Assembly: GCA_951799445.1 (NCBI GenBank)
Contig: OX637296.1
Location: forward strand, 10,850,001-10,914,000
From: Pseudisothecium myosuroides
Lineage: Eukaryota; Streptophyta; Bryopsida; Hypnales; Lembophyllaceae
Length of the DNA stretch: 64,000 bases
Direction: 5' to 3'
Of this stretch, positions 46,864-58,402 are shown piece after piece. Within the stretch, counting starts at the first letter, position 1, and the number at the start of each line of letters is the position of its first letter. The notes beneath the pieces were generated by a model. The model worked only from the letters and a program-made list of their open reading frames with translations, did no database searches and had not been told where the DNA came from. A program made the position numbers and the translations under genes.

Positions 46864-47091
46864 TTGAGTACAAGGAGGGCTGTTCGATCAGCCGTTGGAT
46901 TGGCAATAGGGCTTGGGGTGATAGGGTTTGGGGGCATTGTAGCAAAGGAGAGAAGGATGCGAGACGATCTGGATGCTACGGAGATTTCTAGAAAAAAATT
47001 GACTCAGAGCTTCGGAGCGTCGGAGGCGCAGGGGTTTGGCGTCGGACTGTCGGAGGCTTCTGATTCTGAACTTTGCATGAGGTCCTTCTAG
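46864..47091 (+). other. open segment with a membrane-like stretch, start codon missing
   Basis: An open frame of 75 codons with a Gly-rich hydrophobic run (AVGLAIGLGVIGFGGIVA) followed by a charged tail (KERRMRDDLDATEISRKK), ending TAG at 47089. The first ATG is well inside, and no clear splice acceptor gives a better start. It is less AT-rich than its surroundings. It could be a stranded exon or chance. No family recognised. Confidence 0.2.
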
Positions 47092-47839
47092 TATTTTGAA
47101 CTTGTGTAGATTATGATTTTTTTGGTTAGTGTCTGTCTTCCATTGCATTATTAGAGGCGAGGAGGTTCGGCGTTGCAGACTGGGGGTTGGCGCAGAAGCT
47201 TGCCAACTTGTACAGGTAGAATGCCTCAAACTTTGGTTGCTCAAAACTTGGGGGGGTTGGGTCAATTTTTTCTTGAGAGTTTGCACTTCTGAAATAAAAC
47301 TCATTTCAAGCATTTCTCAAACAAAACTCTAATGCTTGTTTGGTTTCTAATTCAGATCTAGTGCGGAGGTGGTGTGTAGTGTCCTAGGGTTTGAAGAGGC
47401 AGCCGTGGCATAACTAGATTGCCTTCTCGTAGAAGATTAGTGGTTAAGAGTTAGAGGCAGCTTAGACCTTAGAGTTGATTATGTGAACTTGGTTGTTACA
47501 TAGCTGAATTTGGTATTCGTTGTGGGTTCCATTAGGTTTTCTCCTCTCTCGTGGATGGCATCGCCAAGAATAGGGTTTTTAAGGTTTCTGTGTGGAATTG
47601 CCTGCTATGATTGTTGGTTTGTTGTAGAGGTTGCAGCATTGGAATTCAGTGGTGGTGTAGCGCAAGTAAAATGTGGTGGTGTCTCTGTCACAGTTCAAGA
47701 CTTTGCATTGAAATTTTCATTTCTCGTATATGACTGAATAAGTAGATGGAAGGTTGGAATGAGAAGAGATGATGCCTCACTTGCGTTTCAGTATTAGGGT
47801 TGTGTTTTAGCATTAGAATTTAGAATTGAAGTGTGAAGA

Positions 47840-48110
47840 TTTTAGCACATGGATTTTTGTAATAGAAAAGCTCAAATTTTTGAATGTATAAGCTTTGCAA
47901 CCAATAGGAAAATGACACACGTATCCCTTCCTAATTTTTTGTAGAAGCTTTGCAACCAATGGGAAAATGAAATGTGTACCACTTATGTTAATGAGGTGTG
48001 GTTGATACAAAAAAGAAGCAATTTATCACACAATGGGATCAAAAGAGGCAGGAACTGCCATCCTCACTTCCATTGGAGTAAGGCAATAACTGCCTCATCT
48101 GAGTACATTG
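47840..48110. repeat. dispersed repeat, copy 2
   Basis: Contains 'gcaaccaatgggaaaatga', 'gtgtacc' and 'atgggatcaaaagaggcagg', matching 3228-3460 and, more weakly, 53330-53530. A tandem echo of the first block (47898 and 47945 region) is present. No coding potential. 48110-50300 beyond it holds no gene that I can support. Confidence 0.5.
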
Positions 48111-50299
48111 TGTGAGAGAATGTCAATTCAAAGAAAAACACAAATGATTTCTTAAAAGGATACACGAGGCATCCCTCCATTTGTTGTTAAGCTTTTCGGA
48201 AGGGGTACATAAGGCCTTTCTGTATTGAATGTCGCACTTCTAGATTGCAAAATTCCGAAAGAAATACACATTTATTATAACCAGTTTCAGTAAAGAATTG
48301 TGAAGCTAAAAATTCAAATTTAAGGTCTATTGCTCAACTTTATTTCCTTTCATTATCTGAGACATGGGTCGCACCATCCTCAAACCGTGTTCAAAATCAA
48401 GAAATTATCAAGAAAGAGTTGTGGCAAACAATAACAAATAAGCTACTGTATTAGCAAGCACTAAAAGCACATAAGAAAACTACCAACAATATTTGAGCAA
48501 GCTTTCATCTTGCAAATGTAAAACTAAAAGCACCATTAGAACAAGCAGCATCTCAACAGAATCAAGTCTACCAACCCATATTGAAATGTCCATTGCATCA
48601 CCAGCTTGTCCTAGGACCTTTCTAATTAAGCTTGGGCATGAAACAACAAGCTCCAGGTGATCATAGGAGATACCAAGCTCAAACATACCTTCCCTTCCCT
48701 TCACTTGAGAAATATGTGCCTGATGCATAGCTAACACAATGGATTGGAAGACATGAACTTGCATAAATGCAATCAATGTTGGAAGAAACAGATTTGATCG
48801 GAAGACACAAAAGCTTGCCTACAAGAGATACCAAACTCAAATCATCACTACCCTTCCAGATGAAACAAAAGGCTAGTTTTTTTCCAATTCTTTCATACTT
48901 GACTTAGAAGCTTGCATTTACAAACTATTTCACTAGCACAACCTTGAGCACTAAAGCATGTGAAAAGAAAAATTGTTGTAGAAATCAGGTGAATTATGAA
49001 ACTAAAAAGCAAAAATCGGCCTTAAGGGAGCACCAAATCCAACCACTTCAACAAGCACCACTACAAGCCAAAGTAGTGATCCAAAAATAAGAAAGTTAGC
49101 TGATTACCAATGGCTGCTACACTTTGGGAAATCCAAAATTGTGAACCATGCAGCACTCTAAGCAAAGAAGCAAGTCATTGAATATAAAATCCTAAAGCAT
49201 AAATGACCTCCAAGCACGAAAAGCGCAAACCAAACTTCAAATTGCTTGTCAAAACCCTAGTGTATTGGAAGGTGCTAGAAGCAAAACGGCCTATACTCGG
49301 AAGAGGCGCTCCTGCTTAAGAACACACGCTTGCAATGCACACCAAAACAACCGTTGAAGATTTACAATGAAAGTACCCTAAGCTTACTGGTAGAAACTGC
49401 ATGCCAACTCATTTCCCACCAGTCTAGGGGCGCCTAAATCAAATGTAGGGCAGCAATTACAACCTCCCTTGAAAATATTATTTATGAAACTGAACCTACT
49501 AAGCACTTTGGGGGAATCCAATATCCGACACCCTATTTTATTTCTACCATATAGAAAAATGTCTCCTTCCTTAAATATCCTATTTTATTTATAACCACCT
49601 TAAACACATACTATCAATGCTATACCAAAAATATAAATTTTTCCTTCAATGAATTAAATTGATCCTATTTTTTATCTCACGACATTTTCTATGGGATCGA
49701 TGGTCTCCCCCTTGAGGTGCAATTTGGCACTAGAAAGCCAAAAAAAAAACTTTGGACTCCACTTTCCTAGTGCTATGAGCTTTCTCAGGAAGAATAAAAA
49801 GTTGGAGCTTTGTTTGAACCTTTTACTTTAGAAAAAATGAAGGGAGCAAATGATTTATTGCAATTGATAAAATTTTAAAATTTTGAATTTATATTTTGAA
49901 TCCTAGACCCTAAATTGGACAGAAGAAGTCAAAAAATACAAATTGACAAACCAAAATAGGGGACAAATTTTTACATCCATGATGAGTGCGAGGAAAAAAA
50001 ATTCTCACCCTTCCTTGAAAGACTCATAACACTTCTGTGAACAAATCTAAAGGAAACAAGAGTGGCCCTTTGAGTTTGTTTGTTTGTTTGTTTGTTTTAG
50101 ATACCTTGGAATTGTAATAAAGTAGAAGGTCCTCAAATTGACCTGGCTTTAAAAGCGTCTTAAAATACAGAGGTACATTTTGCTTTCTTCAATGCACCTT
50201 CAATTTAAGAATAATGTACGTTTCAAGAGATAAACCCTTTTAATGACCATTGCATTTCAACTTCAATATACATATAAATCTTGAAAACCAAGTCCACAT

Positions 50300-50545
50300 T
50301 TTTATTTTATGAAAAAGTGAATATTTTTTAGCTGCCCAAGATGTCCGCTAAGCAATAGAAACTACATATCATACAATAAATTTTAAACCATGTAGTCAAA
50401 AGTTATAAAAATTGTTTGGCCTTGAAGCTATTCTTTGACCACGTTATGTGAAAATTTCAAAAAAAAAAAAAAAAATTCCGTTTGTAGTGAGCTGCCCAAA
50501 ATCGCTATGTTGCCAAAAAAAATCCTATTTGGTCCTTTAGGGGTC
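50300..50545. mobile_element. 3' remnant of a TTAA-family element
   Basis: Blocks 'gctgcccaagatgtcc' and 'gagctgccca' and a right end GGTCCTTTAGGGGTCAA correspond to the 3' third of 16728-17660. The final TTAA is mutated to TCAA. The left part is unrecognisable. Confidence 0.5.
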
Positions 50546-50739
50546 AAAGAATTAATATAGTAGAAAAAATAGTTTCAATTATATAATGATTTGAAAAAAT
50601 CTTGATTTACCTAGTTGTTATAAACTAATCATGTCAATCCATTTCCCAAAAAACTAATTGTATTGAAATAGATACAAATTTCGTAGTTTGGTATACAATA
50701 AAAATTTAGTGGGCAAGACTACTAACTTCATTTAAATTT

Positions 50740-51390
50740 CATTTTAAATTCAATAAAAATTTAAATTATTAAATATTTTAAATTTAAATTATTAAATATT
50801 TTAAATTTAAATTAATTTAATTAAGTTTTAAGTTTTCAAATTGAATCATTGAAAAATTCAAAAGTTAGAAAGTTTAATTTACAACCTTTGATTTTTCAAA
50901 TTTATTAATTCATCCATTAAAAGTTTAAAAATTATGAATTTTTGAAAATTGAATATTTTACAGATTCACAAATTTTGATATTTTAAATCTTCAACATTTT
51001 AAATTCAATAATTATAATATATAAATTGATCATTATTGTCAACAAAAAGAGCAATAGAACTCCAATGTAGACACAACACTAGTCTATGTAAGATTAGCTA
51101 TTTTCATGGCGTAATCACTTCTGTGATGTCATCCTTGGTATTACTTGTATTTTATTTAAATATAAAATATTCAATAGAAAAAATAATGAATCTTAAAATT
51201 AAAAAAAATAAAATTACATATTCACAAATATTAAAAAAAAATAAGTTTTTAAAAAATTATTCAACTATCATTTTTTTAGAAATTTAAATTTAAATTTAAA
51301 TATTTACAAGGCAAAATTTTATTAAAAAGTTTTATTTTTATATTTTGAATTTTTAGAATTCACAAATTCACAAATTTCAGAATTCAATCA
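50740..51390. repeat. very AT-rich low-complexity tract
   Basis: Runs of aaatttaaattattaaatat and variants, then A/T-only stretches. Any open frame here is an artefact of composition. Possible matrix-attachment or transposon interior; nothing specific. Confidence 0.6.
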
Positions 51391-52117
51391 TTTCAATAAT
51401 TTGAAGTCATCTCTGTAGTCTTTTGAATAACATTGAAATGTTAGTCTTGAAATAATATGTAACCCTCTTATCCTATCTAACCCTTCTATCCATGCAAAAC
51501 ATTTTGAAATTCGTTATTTTAGGCGCCTTTGAAGTTCAAGATAATCTTTTGTACCTCTTGCACAACTCAATCCAAAACACTTTTATAATTTTTCTTAATC
51601 ACTAGGTTACCGACTTCATTCATTTAGAACGATAAAAAGTCCAAAAGTTAAAAAATTTGAAGAGGTTTTGTAACATTATAAGTTTTTAAAGAGTTATTCA
51701 AAATTTCAAATCATATGGAATTCATTTAGAAGTTACATAATTATCATTGCAATGAAAATCATATCAATGTCATATGATTATCTTCCCCAAAGAGACAGGC
51801 AGCCCCGCCCTAGACCCCCTCTTTCGAGTGGAAAATTAATAGCCATCTGATGAGATAAAAAAATATTACCATTGATTTTAATTTAAAAAAATGTCGTTGT
51901 TGAAGTTGTTGTCTGCCCGTGCTGAGAGATTAGCATGGTCACATACCTAATTATGGTTTCATTTTGCATATCTTTGAAATCTCAATGGAGGTGAGGAATG
52001 GCTTCATTTCTTGCTTGATCTCTCTTTTTGTTGCTTCGAGAAGGAGACGGTTACTATTCAGAAATTAAAAGTTTTTACAAGTTTAGTGAAGAAATTTTTA
52101 ATTGATTTGACTGAATA

Positions 52118-52526
52118 AGGTAGTGTGCTCTAAAAGCGAGCGGCCTCTTCAAATCGACCCTATATTTAGGCTTGAAATGAACATTAGGTGGTTCTTAAAT
52201 GGACCTCTCAAGCCATTGAGAGAATCGAGAGAAAAGCTTTATTTATTGCAAGAGCCAATCATTGACTTTTATTTACTCAAATCGTTTTAGAAGTTGTAAG
52301 TGGTCAGATTTTGGAAGACCTAGGGTCACAAATAGGTGCCTACAACAATTTTTTTTTTAAATTCATAAGTAATTCAAAAACGATTCAAAAAATATGAAAC
52401 CACTTGTGTAACGTTCCGCATCCATTTTCCTTTCTCTGAAAAATGATCCAAAAATATTTTTGTTCAAGGAAACCTGTGAAAAAGGCAGATCAGCCCTTAA
52501 ATGGTCACTTTTAAGCCATACTACCT
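52118..52526. mobile_element. TA-flanked MITE with AGGTAGTGTG termini
   Basis: AGGTAGTGTGCTCTAAAAGC at the left and CACTTTTAAGCCATACTACCT at the right (imperfect inverse), with TA on both sides. The end sequence is related to the AGGTAGG families at 23642 and 29080. 409 bp, no ORF. 52529-54210 holds only copy 3 of a dispersed repeat (about 53330-53530) and no supported gene. Confidence 0.6.
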
Positions 52527-54210
52527 TACACCGGTTGATCATTGACAAGGTTTACTTTGGGGAAGTACCTGAAAGTGCAAAGGGATTTGTGAAAAGAATC
52601 AAATGTGTTCTTGATCAAAATATTGAATGCTGTTATTGATTGAGCTCCTCATGCATATGATTGATATGAAGTTGCTTTGGAAGAAGGACACTGCATATTA
52701 TGCTATTGCGGTGAATTTAAGGGAGAAGAAATTATATTTGAGATTGTCATTTTTGTGATAGAGGATGAAATTTTGATGTTGCGGTTGGCAGCCTTTCCTA
52801 GCAAGGTAATGCAAATGAGTTTTTTTTAAGAATTTTTCGTTTGATTCTTGATAGTGACAGAGAATACCGGTTATGCAGTCGCTGAGGAGTTATGTGCGAA
52901 ATTAATCAAATGTGCTCTCGTACCTCAAAGCAAATTCAAATTCAAGTTTTTCTATAAATTTGACAATATTGTTATAAGCGTCGGACTGTGAGTTTTAGAG
53001 ATTGAAAGAAGATTTGTATACAAACATTTCTTGTAAGAGCCTTTGCAGGTTTATTGCACCTCATATTTTGCTACAATGACAAATTTGAATGGTACAAGTT
53101 TCTTAGAAAGAAATTGCTTGTTTATAAAGATATTTGAACCATAATTGCAAAGATAGAATGAAATAAAAACTTGGTATTAGAGTGTATTTGAAATTTGAAT
53201 GCTGAAATTTCATGATAGCTGTATAATCATTATTTTTCAAATGTTGTAAGAAAGAGGCAGAAGAGGACAAAGAAGGAAAATGAGACATGAGATTGAAGAC
53301 AAGGTTATTGGAGAGATTAGGTTTAGAATTTAATGTAAAAGTTTTACATTCAATGGAAAAATCAATAGTGTATCCTTTCTAGAATTTGTGTAAAATTTTT
53401 ACAACCAATGGAAAATTGACAAGTGTACCCTTCTTGTAAATCATGTATGTTATTTTATTGTTTTTGACATGGTTTGTTACTATCACTATCACCTCAAAAG
53501 AGGCAATAAGTGCCTGTACACTATAGTGACAAAGAAAATGACAATGGCCAGGGAGTTATTTTTTAGGAGATTTTATTTTTGAGTAAAGGCACAGTTCCAA
53601 AGACAATGTGGCAACATAAAAAAATTTAATTGCCAAAAGAGCGTGTTGTGTTATTAAACTTCAAAAAATTATATATTTATAAAGTTTTGAACCGTTTTCT
53701 AATATGAAAACTTTCAAAAGCTATAAATGTTATAAAGATTTGTCAAATAATAATTTTGAAAAAGTTATTGGACTTCCAACTCTGTAAAGTTCATATAAAG
53801 TTACATCTAGTCCCGTATTGCATTGAAGGTCATATCAATGTCATATGAAGTCATAAGAGCATCTACACTGCTATTCTTTAAACATGTCTCACCAAAGTTC
53901 ATATAATGTGTTCTTAAACCAAAATTTGAGAGGCCAATGCTCTTCGCTTCCATTATAGCCCTCTAAATGTGCTCTTCAAATGACGATATGGAAGAATCTT
54001 GAATTTTGCATTAAACATCCGTCACGCTTGTTGACTTGTTCATAGTGAAAGTAGAAAATAACTTTTTTTTAGCATGAAATAGCCTTGCTTGAGGATCAAC
54101 CAATTAAACACCTATCTTTGGGGCATGTTCAAAATATGCAACCTACCTTGACCTTGGTGGGGGGGGGCCTCATTTGAAGAGCCCGCAACAAATTTTCTCT
54201 TTGCATGTAA

Positions 54211-55053
54211 GGGTGAGTGCAAGCAACACTTGTACTATTTGTTGAGTTTCTAATTTTTGGCCTTTTAGTACTTTTAGTACTACGAGTCACCTTCAGTACT
54301 ATTGGGGGCATGGAATATAAAATCTGAATAATCAATTGGATTTCAAATTTACTATTGACAACATGTGATGTTCATCATTGGATGACAAAAATGGATGGAA
54401 ATATTTAATTTGCCTTAAAAAAATCAATTTACATTAATAGATAGGAGGTATTGCAAGCCCCCAGTAGTACTATTGAGTCTTTTTTTGTACCCTGAAGTAC
54501 TATTTTGAGCCATAGTCTACAATTTACCCTAGAAAATGAGACTTCCACATTTTTATTTTTTTAAATTAGAAAATGAATTTGAAAAACTTATTTTAAAAGT
54601 GGCCATTGTTGTCAACTAAGAGCAAAGTAGGAAGATTAAAGCTAGAAGTAAAAAATCATTTTTAATTCAACATAAATTCAACTTGAATATAGCATACTTT
54701 AGGCCAATGTAAAACACACTTAGAACATGTTTTTGGAAATCCCTCTCTTGAAAAGGTGTATTTCTATTAGAAGAGCTAGCCTACCAAATTTGACGACGTA
54801 ACTCTTCAAAAAAGGTACTTGATAGTACTAAAAACCCACCAAAACCACGTGTGTGATATGTTCAAAATTCAATTTCACCTATTGAATTATTTTTGAAAAA
54901 ATTGAAATAATTCAAGTACATTTTCACTTGCTATATGAAGCTTCCTTTTAAATTTCGTGTACATTCAATCATTTTTGCAGTACTTATGGCACAAAACAAC
55001 TTCCACATTGAACGTGTGACGGAAAATAGTACAAGTGTTTCTTGCAATCACCC
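54211..55053. mobile_element. non-autonomous element with ~30-bp inverted termini
   Basis: Left GGGTGAGTGCAAGCAACACT (then TGTACTATTT) and the matching inverse at the right (AAATAGTACAAGTG ... CAATCACCC) differ at two positions in 30. Inside, 'agtactat' and 'ccctgaagtac' motifs recur. No clear target duplication and no ORF, so the superfamily is undetermined. Confidence 0.65.
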
Positions 55054-55883
55054 ACACCCTATAGTACTTTGATCATCAATAGCTAAGTGGACAGGTACAG
55101 GCTCAATGTAATGAACCACGTGCACAAAGACAAGGTGGTGGGCACAAAAGCTGTTAAGTGTTATAGCCGGATTTTCTCACAAACACTAAAAAGCAAAATA
55201 TAGGCCACTTTACACCTTGAGGTTGGGCCAATTTGCTTTACCAAAGGCCTAAAAGCCTCACTTGTAATTGGACAAAACGTTGAAAATTGGTGTTTTTTTT
55301 TTACACTTAGAGGTTGGGCCAATTGGGTATTTGGGTGGAATGAATTTTTTATTCAAAAAAGACATGATCTAACATGGCCCGAGCTTGCTGAGTTGGGTGC
55401 ATCAAAAATGGGAGCCAATCCTTGGCCTCTGGGCCAATGTCTAATTTCAATTAATTTTTTTATAAAAATATTATGTTTTCAATAAATCAGATCCATTGGA
55501 TTTTGAGAGATTGGTCTCAAGGGGAATTGACCCAGCCTCTAAATGTAAAGCAACCTTGAAAATTTCAGCCGCTCTCTCTTATTGGCCCAGCTTCTTGGCC
55601 TCAAGGCCTTTAACTCCTACACTAAATAGTCAAATTGGGTTGCCTTAACAATTAGGTTGCCTTATCCTAGAGAAGTTACCTCATGACTAATGCTTGTCCA
55701 AATGGAGGCACATACCAATCTCTAACCCTGAGCCAGTGAGCCACAAATCAGTGCACCAATCCATGCCATACACACATAGTTCTTACTTTACTGCATCCTT
55801 CTAAAGTAACTGTATACATTGATATAATGTAGAATGTTGAGAAATTAATGTGGGGCAACCTAATTTTACTATTTTGTATAGAA

Positions 55884-56791
55884 GACCAAGGCCTTTTTTC
55901 TGCCAATAAACACTCAAAGCTGCGATTTCTTTAGCAAAGACTAAAAAAGTATGAAATTTTTTTTTTTGCACATCTAACCATAGGATCTTACACCTAACTA
56001 GTATAAAAATGTGTGGAAAAAATTTCAGAATTTTGGACCGCACAGATTGCAAGATATCTATGTTTCAAGTGGAAAAAAAAAGTTTTTCAACACATTGCAG
56101 GACTAGATTATTTGACTTTGAACCTTCTTAACTTTAATTTTTTGCACTAAAGAGTTTTGAGCTTTAAATCTTTATGGTGGAGAATTGAGTTGAGAATCTA
56201 GGAAAAAAATTCAAAATTTTTTTATTTTTATTCTTAAAAAAATTGTTAAGTAGAAGTAGGTATGAGATAGAAGGAAATTTGAAATTATTAATATCTCTAA
56301 GATGGAATTAAAACGCACTAATACCAATGGTGAGATTTTTCTAGTAAGCAAACTAAACCATGTGGAACCTTTTTTTTTTAAATTGTAAAAATTGCATTCA
56401 GAAATGAATCTTACAAGTTATTTTTTTTAAAAGATGCTCTAATTGCCCCCAAAACAAGATTATCTGTAACTTTCTCATAACAAATCCAAATGGAATGATT
56501 CAAAGCTTTCCATGTAGACAAAATATAATCTATGAGAAAAAAAAAATTTAATTTTAAAATTTTAAAATTTTTTCTTTGCTACCCCTCTCCCCTCTCCTCC
56601 AATTTTTTGAGCTTATTTGGGCATAGCTCTTGTTCCCGGGCACCGATCAATAAAGAATTATATTCGCACAAAACTGATCAATTTTTCTATCTTCAAAAAA
56701 AGTTTCAAAAAAATGAAGACAAAAATTGAAACCACAGGTACTTGCCCAAAATCCCATTTGTCCCTCACAAAGACAAATGGTCCTATAAGGG
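55884..56791. mobile_element. TTAA-family element, copy 3, degraded
   Basis: Collinear with 16728-17660 from 'ggccttttttctgccaa' onward, but it lacks the first bases of the left terminus and has a mutated right end (GGTCCTATAAGGG, then TTAA at 56792-56795). An older insertion than copies 1 and 2. Confidence 0.65.
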
Positions 56792-56954
56792 TTAACCCAT
56801 AAATGACGTTGTGGATGTTTTGTATTTGATGGATGATAGAGAATACTTTTGTATAGGACAGAAGTGTAACAATTCATCTTCAGAATTTTGTTGTGAAAAG
56901 GGGAGGTTTTCTATAGTAGTTTAACTTCCAATGAGTATTTTTGCATTTTTCTAA

Positions 56955-57923
56955 CCCCTCACCACCCAAAGGGACCAAAAGTGTCCTCACATAGTTTCAA
57001 GTCCAATTCAAAATGTTGCAACTTTTACATCCAATGTCCGAATTCAATAAAACTTGTTGTGAAATTTGCACTCTATCTTCTAGTTTGTGTGGTAAAAATT
57101 TTAGATCAATCCAAGATGTACTCAATTTTTGGAAGCCAATCAAAATTCATAGGTTCAATTTGAAATCACCAAACCGCATTTGATGGCTGCAATTTTGGAG
57201 GCTTCTATTTCCTTCATCTAATGTTTGTTTTCAATAAAATTTGTTGAGTTATGTACCCCTTGAAGTCTAGTTATTGTGGTAAAATTTTCATTTCAATCCA
57301 AATTATTTTGGATGTTTGGAGCCAATTTGAAGTTCAAAATTACAACATTTTTAGATTACAATGAACTTGGATGCTTGGTTTATCTTCATATTGTGTCCGT
57401 TTCCAATAAATGTTTTTGGAGTAATTGCGCATACTAGTCTAGTTTATGTGGCTAAAATTTCATATCAATCCAAGAAGTTATGAGTAATTGAGAAGCATTT
57501 TAGTAGAAGGAGGTTCAGCCTTAGATGTGTTTTATGCAACTTTACTTGCTATTTTTTGACATTTCAAAGCCATTTAGTAGTCTCAATGAGTCAATTGACT
57601 GATATTTTCTTTCACCAATGAGTTTGTATGCTAGATTTGAATCACTTTATAGTATAAAGTTTTTTCATTTGAGTAGGTTTAGCAATCCAATTTCACCTCC
57701 AAATGTGTTGCTAGGAAAATTTCAGCATCCTTTTTCAACACTAAAACATTATAATCTTGCAATCTATGTGGCCAAATGACTCCAAATTTGATTCACCTCA
57801 TTTACAACACGTACACTACAAGATTATGCAGTTGAGATTTCTATAACTTAGTGACATTTAGATCTACAATACTTCAAAAGCAATGATGTGTTTGAACCTA
57901 AAAAGGCCTTGGGCTTTGACGGG
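56955..57923. mobile_element. probable third TTAA-type element
   Basis: Left CCCCTCACCACCCAAAGG preceded by TAA; right CCTTGGGCTTTGACGGG followed by TTAA. The ends are recognisable inverse relatives (CCC-TCA--CCCAAGG) but diverged. The interior repeats a phrase built on 'caataaa(a)cttgttg' and 'tcaatccaag' three times at 150-200 bp spacing. No ORF. Confidence 0.4.
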
Positions 57924-58402
57924 TTAAGCCAATGATTCCTTCGGTCCGTATCCAAAGGTATGATTTCCACGATCACAAGTCCGTCCTTTAAAGGTTAAAG
58001 ATGGGAAAACAGGCCCCAAGTAGAATCTAATTCTAATGAGTAGTTGAGGACAACCTCCAGCCGCCCAAAAAGGGCTAAAATTTTGTACAATTGGCCTCAA
58101 GGGGAATTGGCCCAGCCTCTAACTTAGATGTAAAGCGGCTCTAAGTAGATAAAGCTACAGAATCCCTGACGTACGATAGGGACCTGGCTTACTTGTGCCA
58201 CTAAAACAATATTGAATAGTTAAATCAAGCATCGCTAACAACTGAACCACTCAACCCGGTCAATGGGTCACGGAAAGCATCTTAAGATATTTTGTACTGT
58301 TTCTTAAACAAAGCGGCTTGTCTGCAGAACCAAACTTGCCATTGTTAGTCACAGTCTGGACCGGAGCTCTCAACTTTCCTCAACTTCACTTAGTTGGCGG
58401 CC

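Noticed and set aside
48480..48776. 98-codon minus-strand open frame
   Set aside because: No domain, biased Leu/Val composition, no splice partners, and set in repeat-rich DNA.
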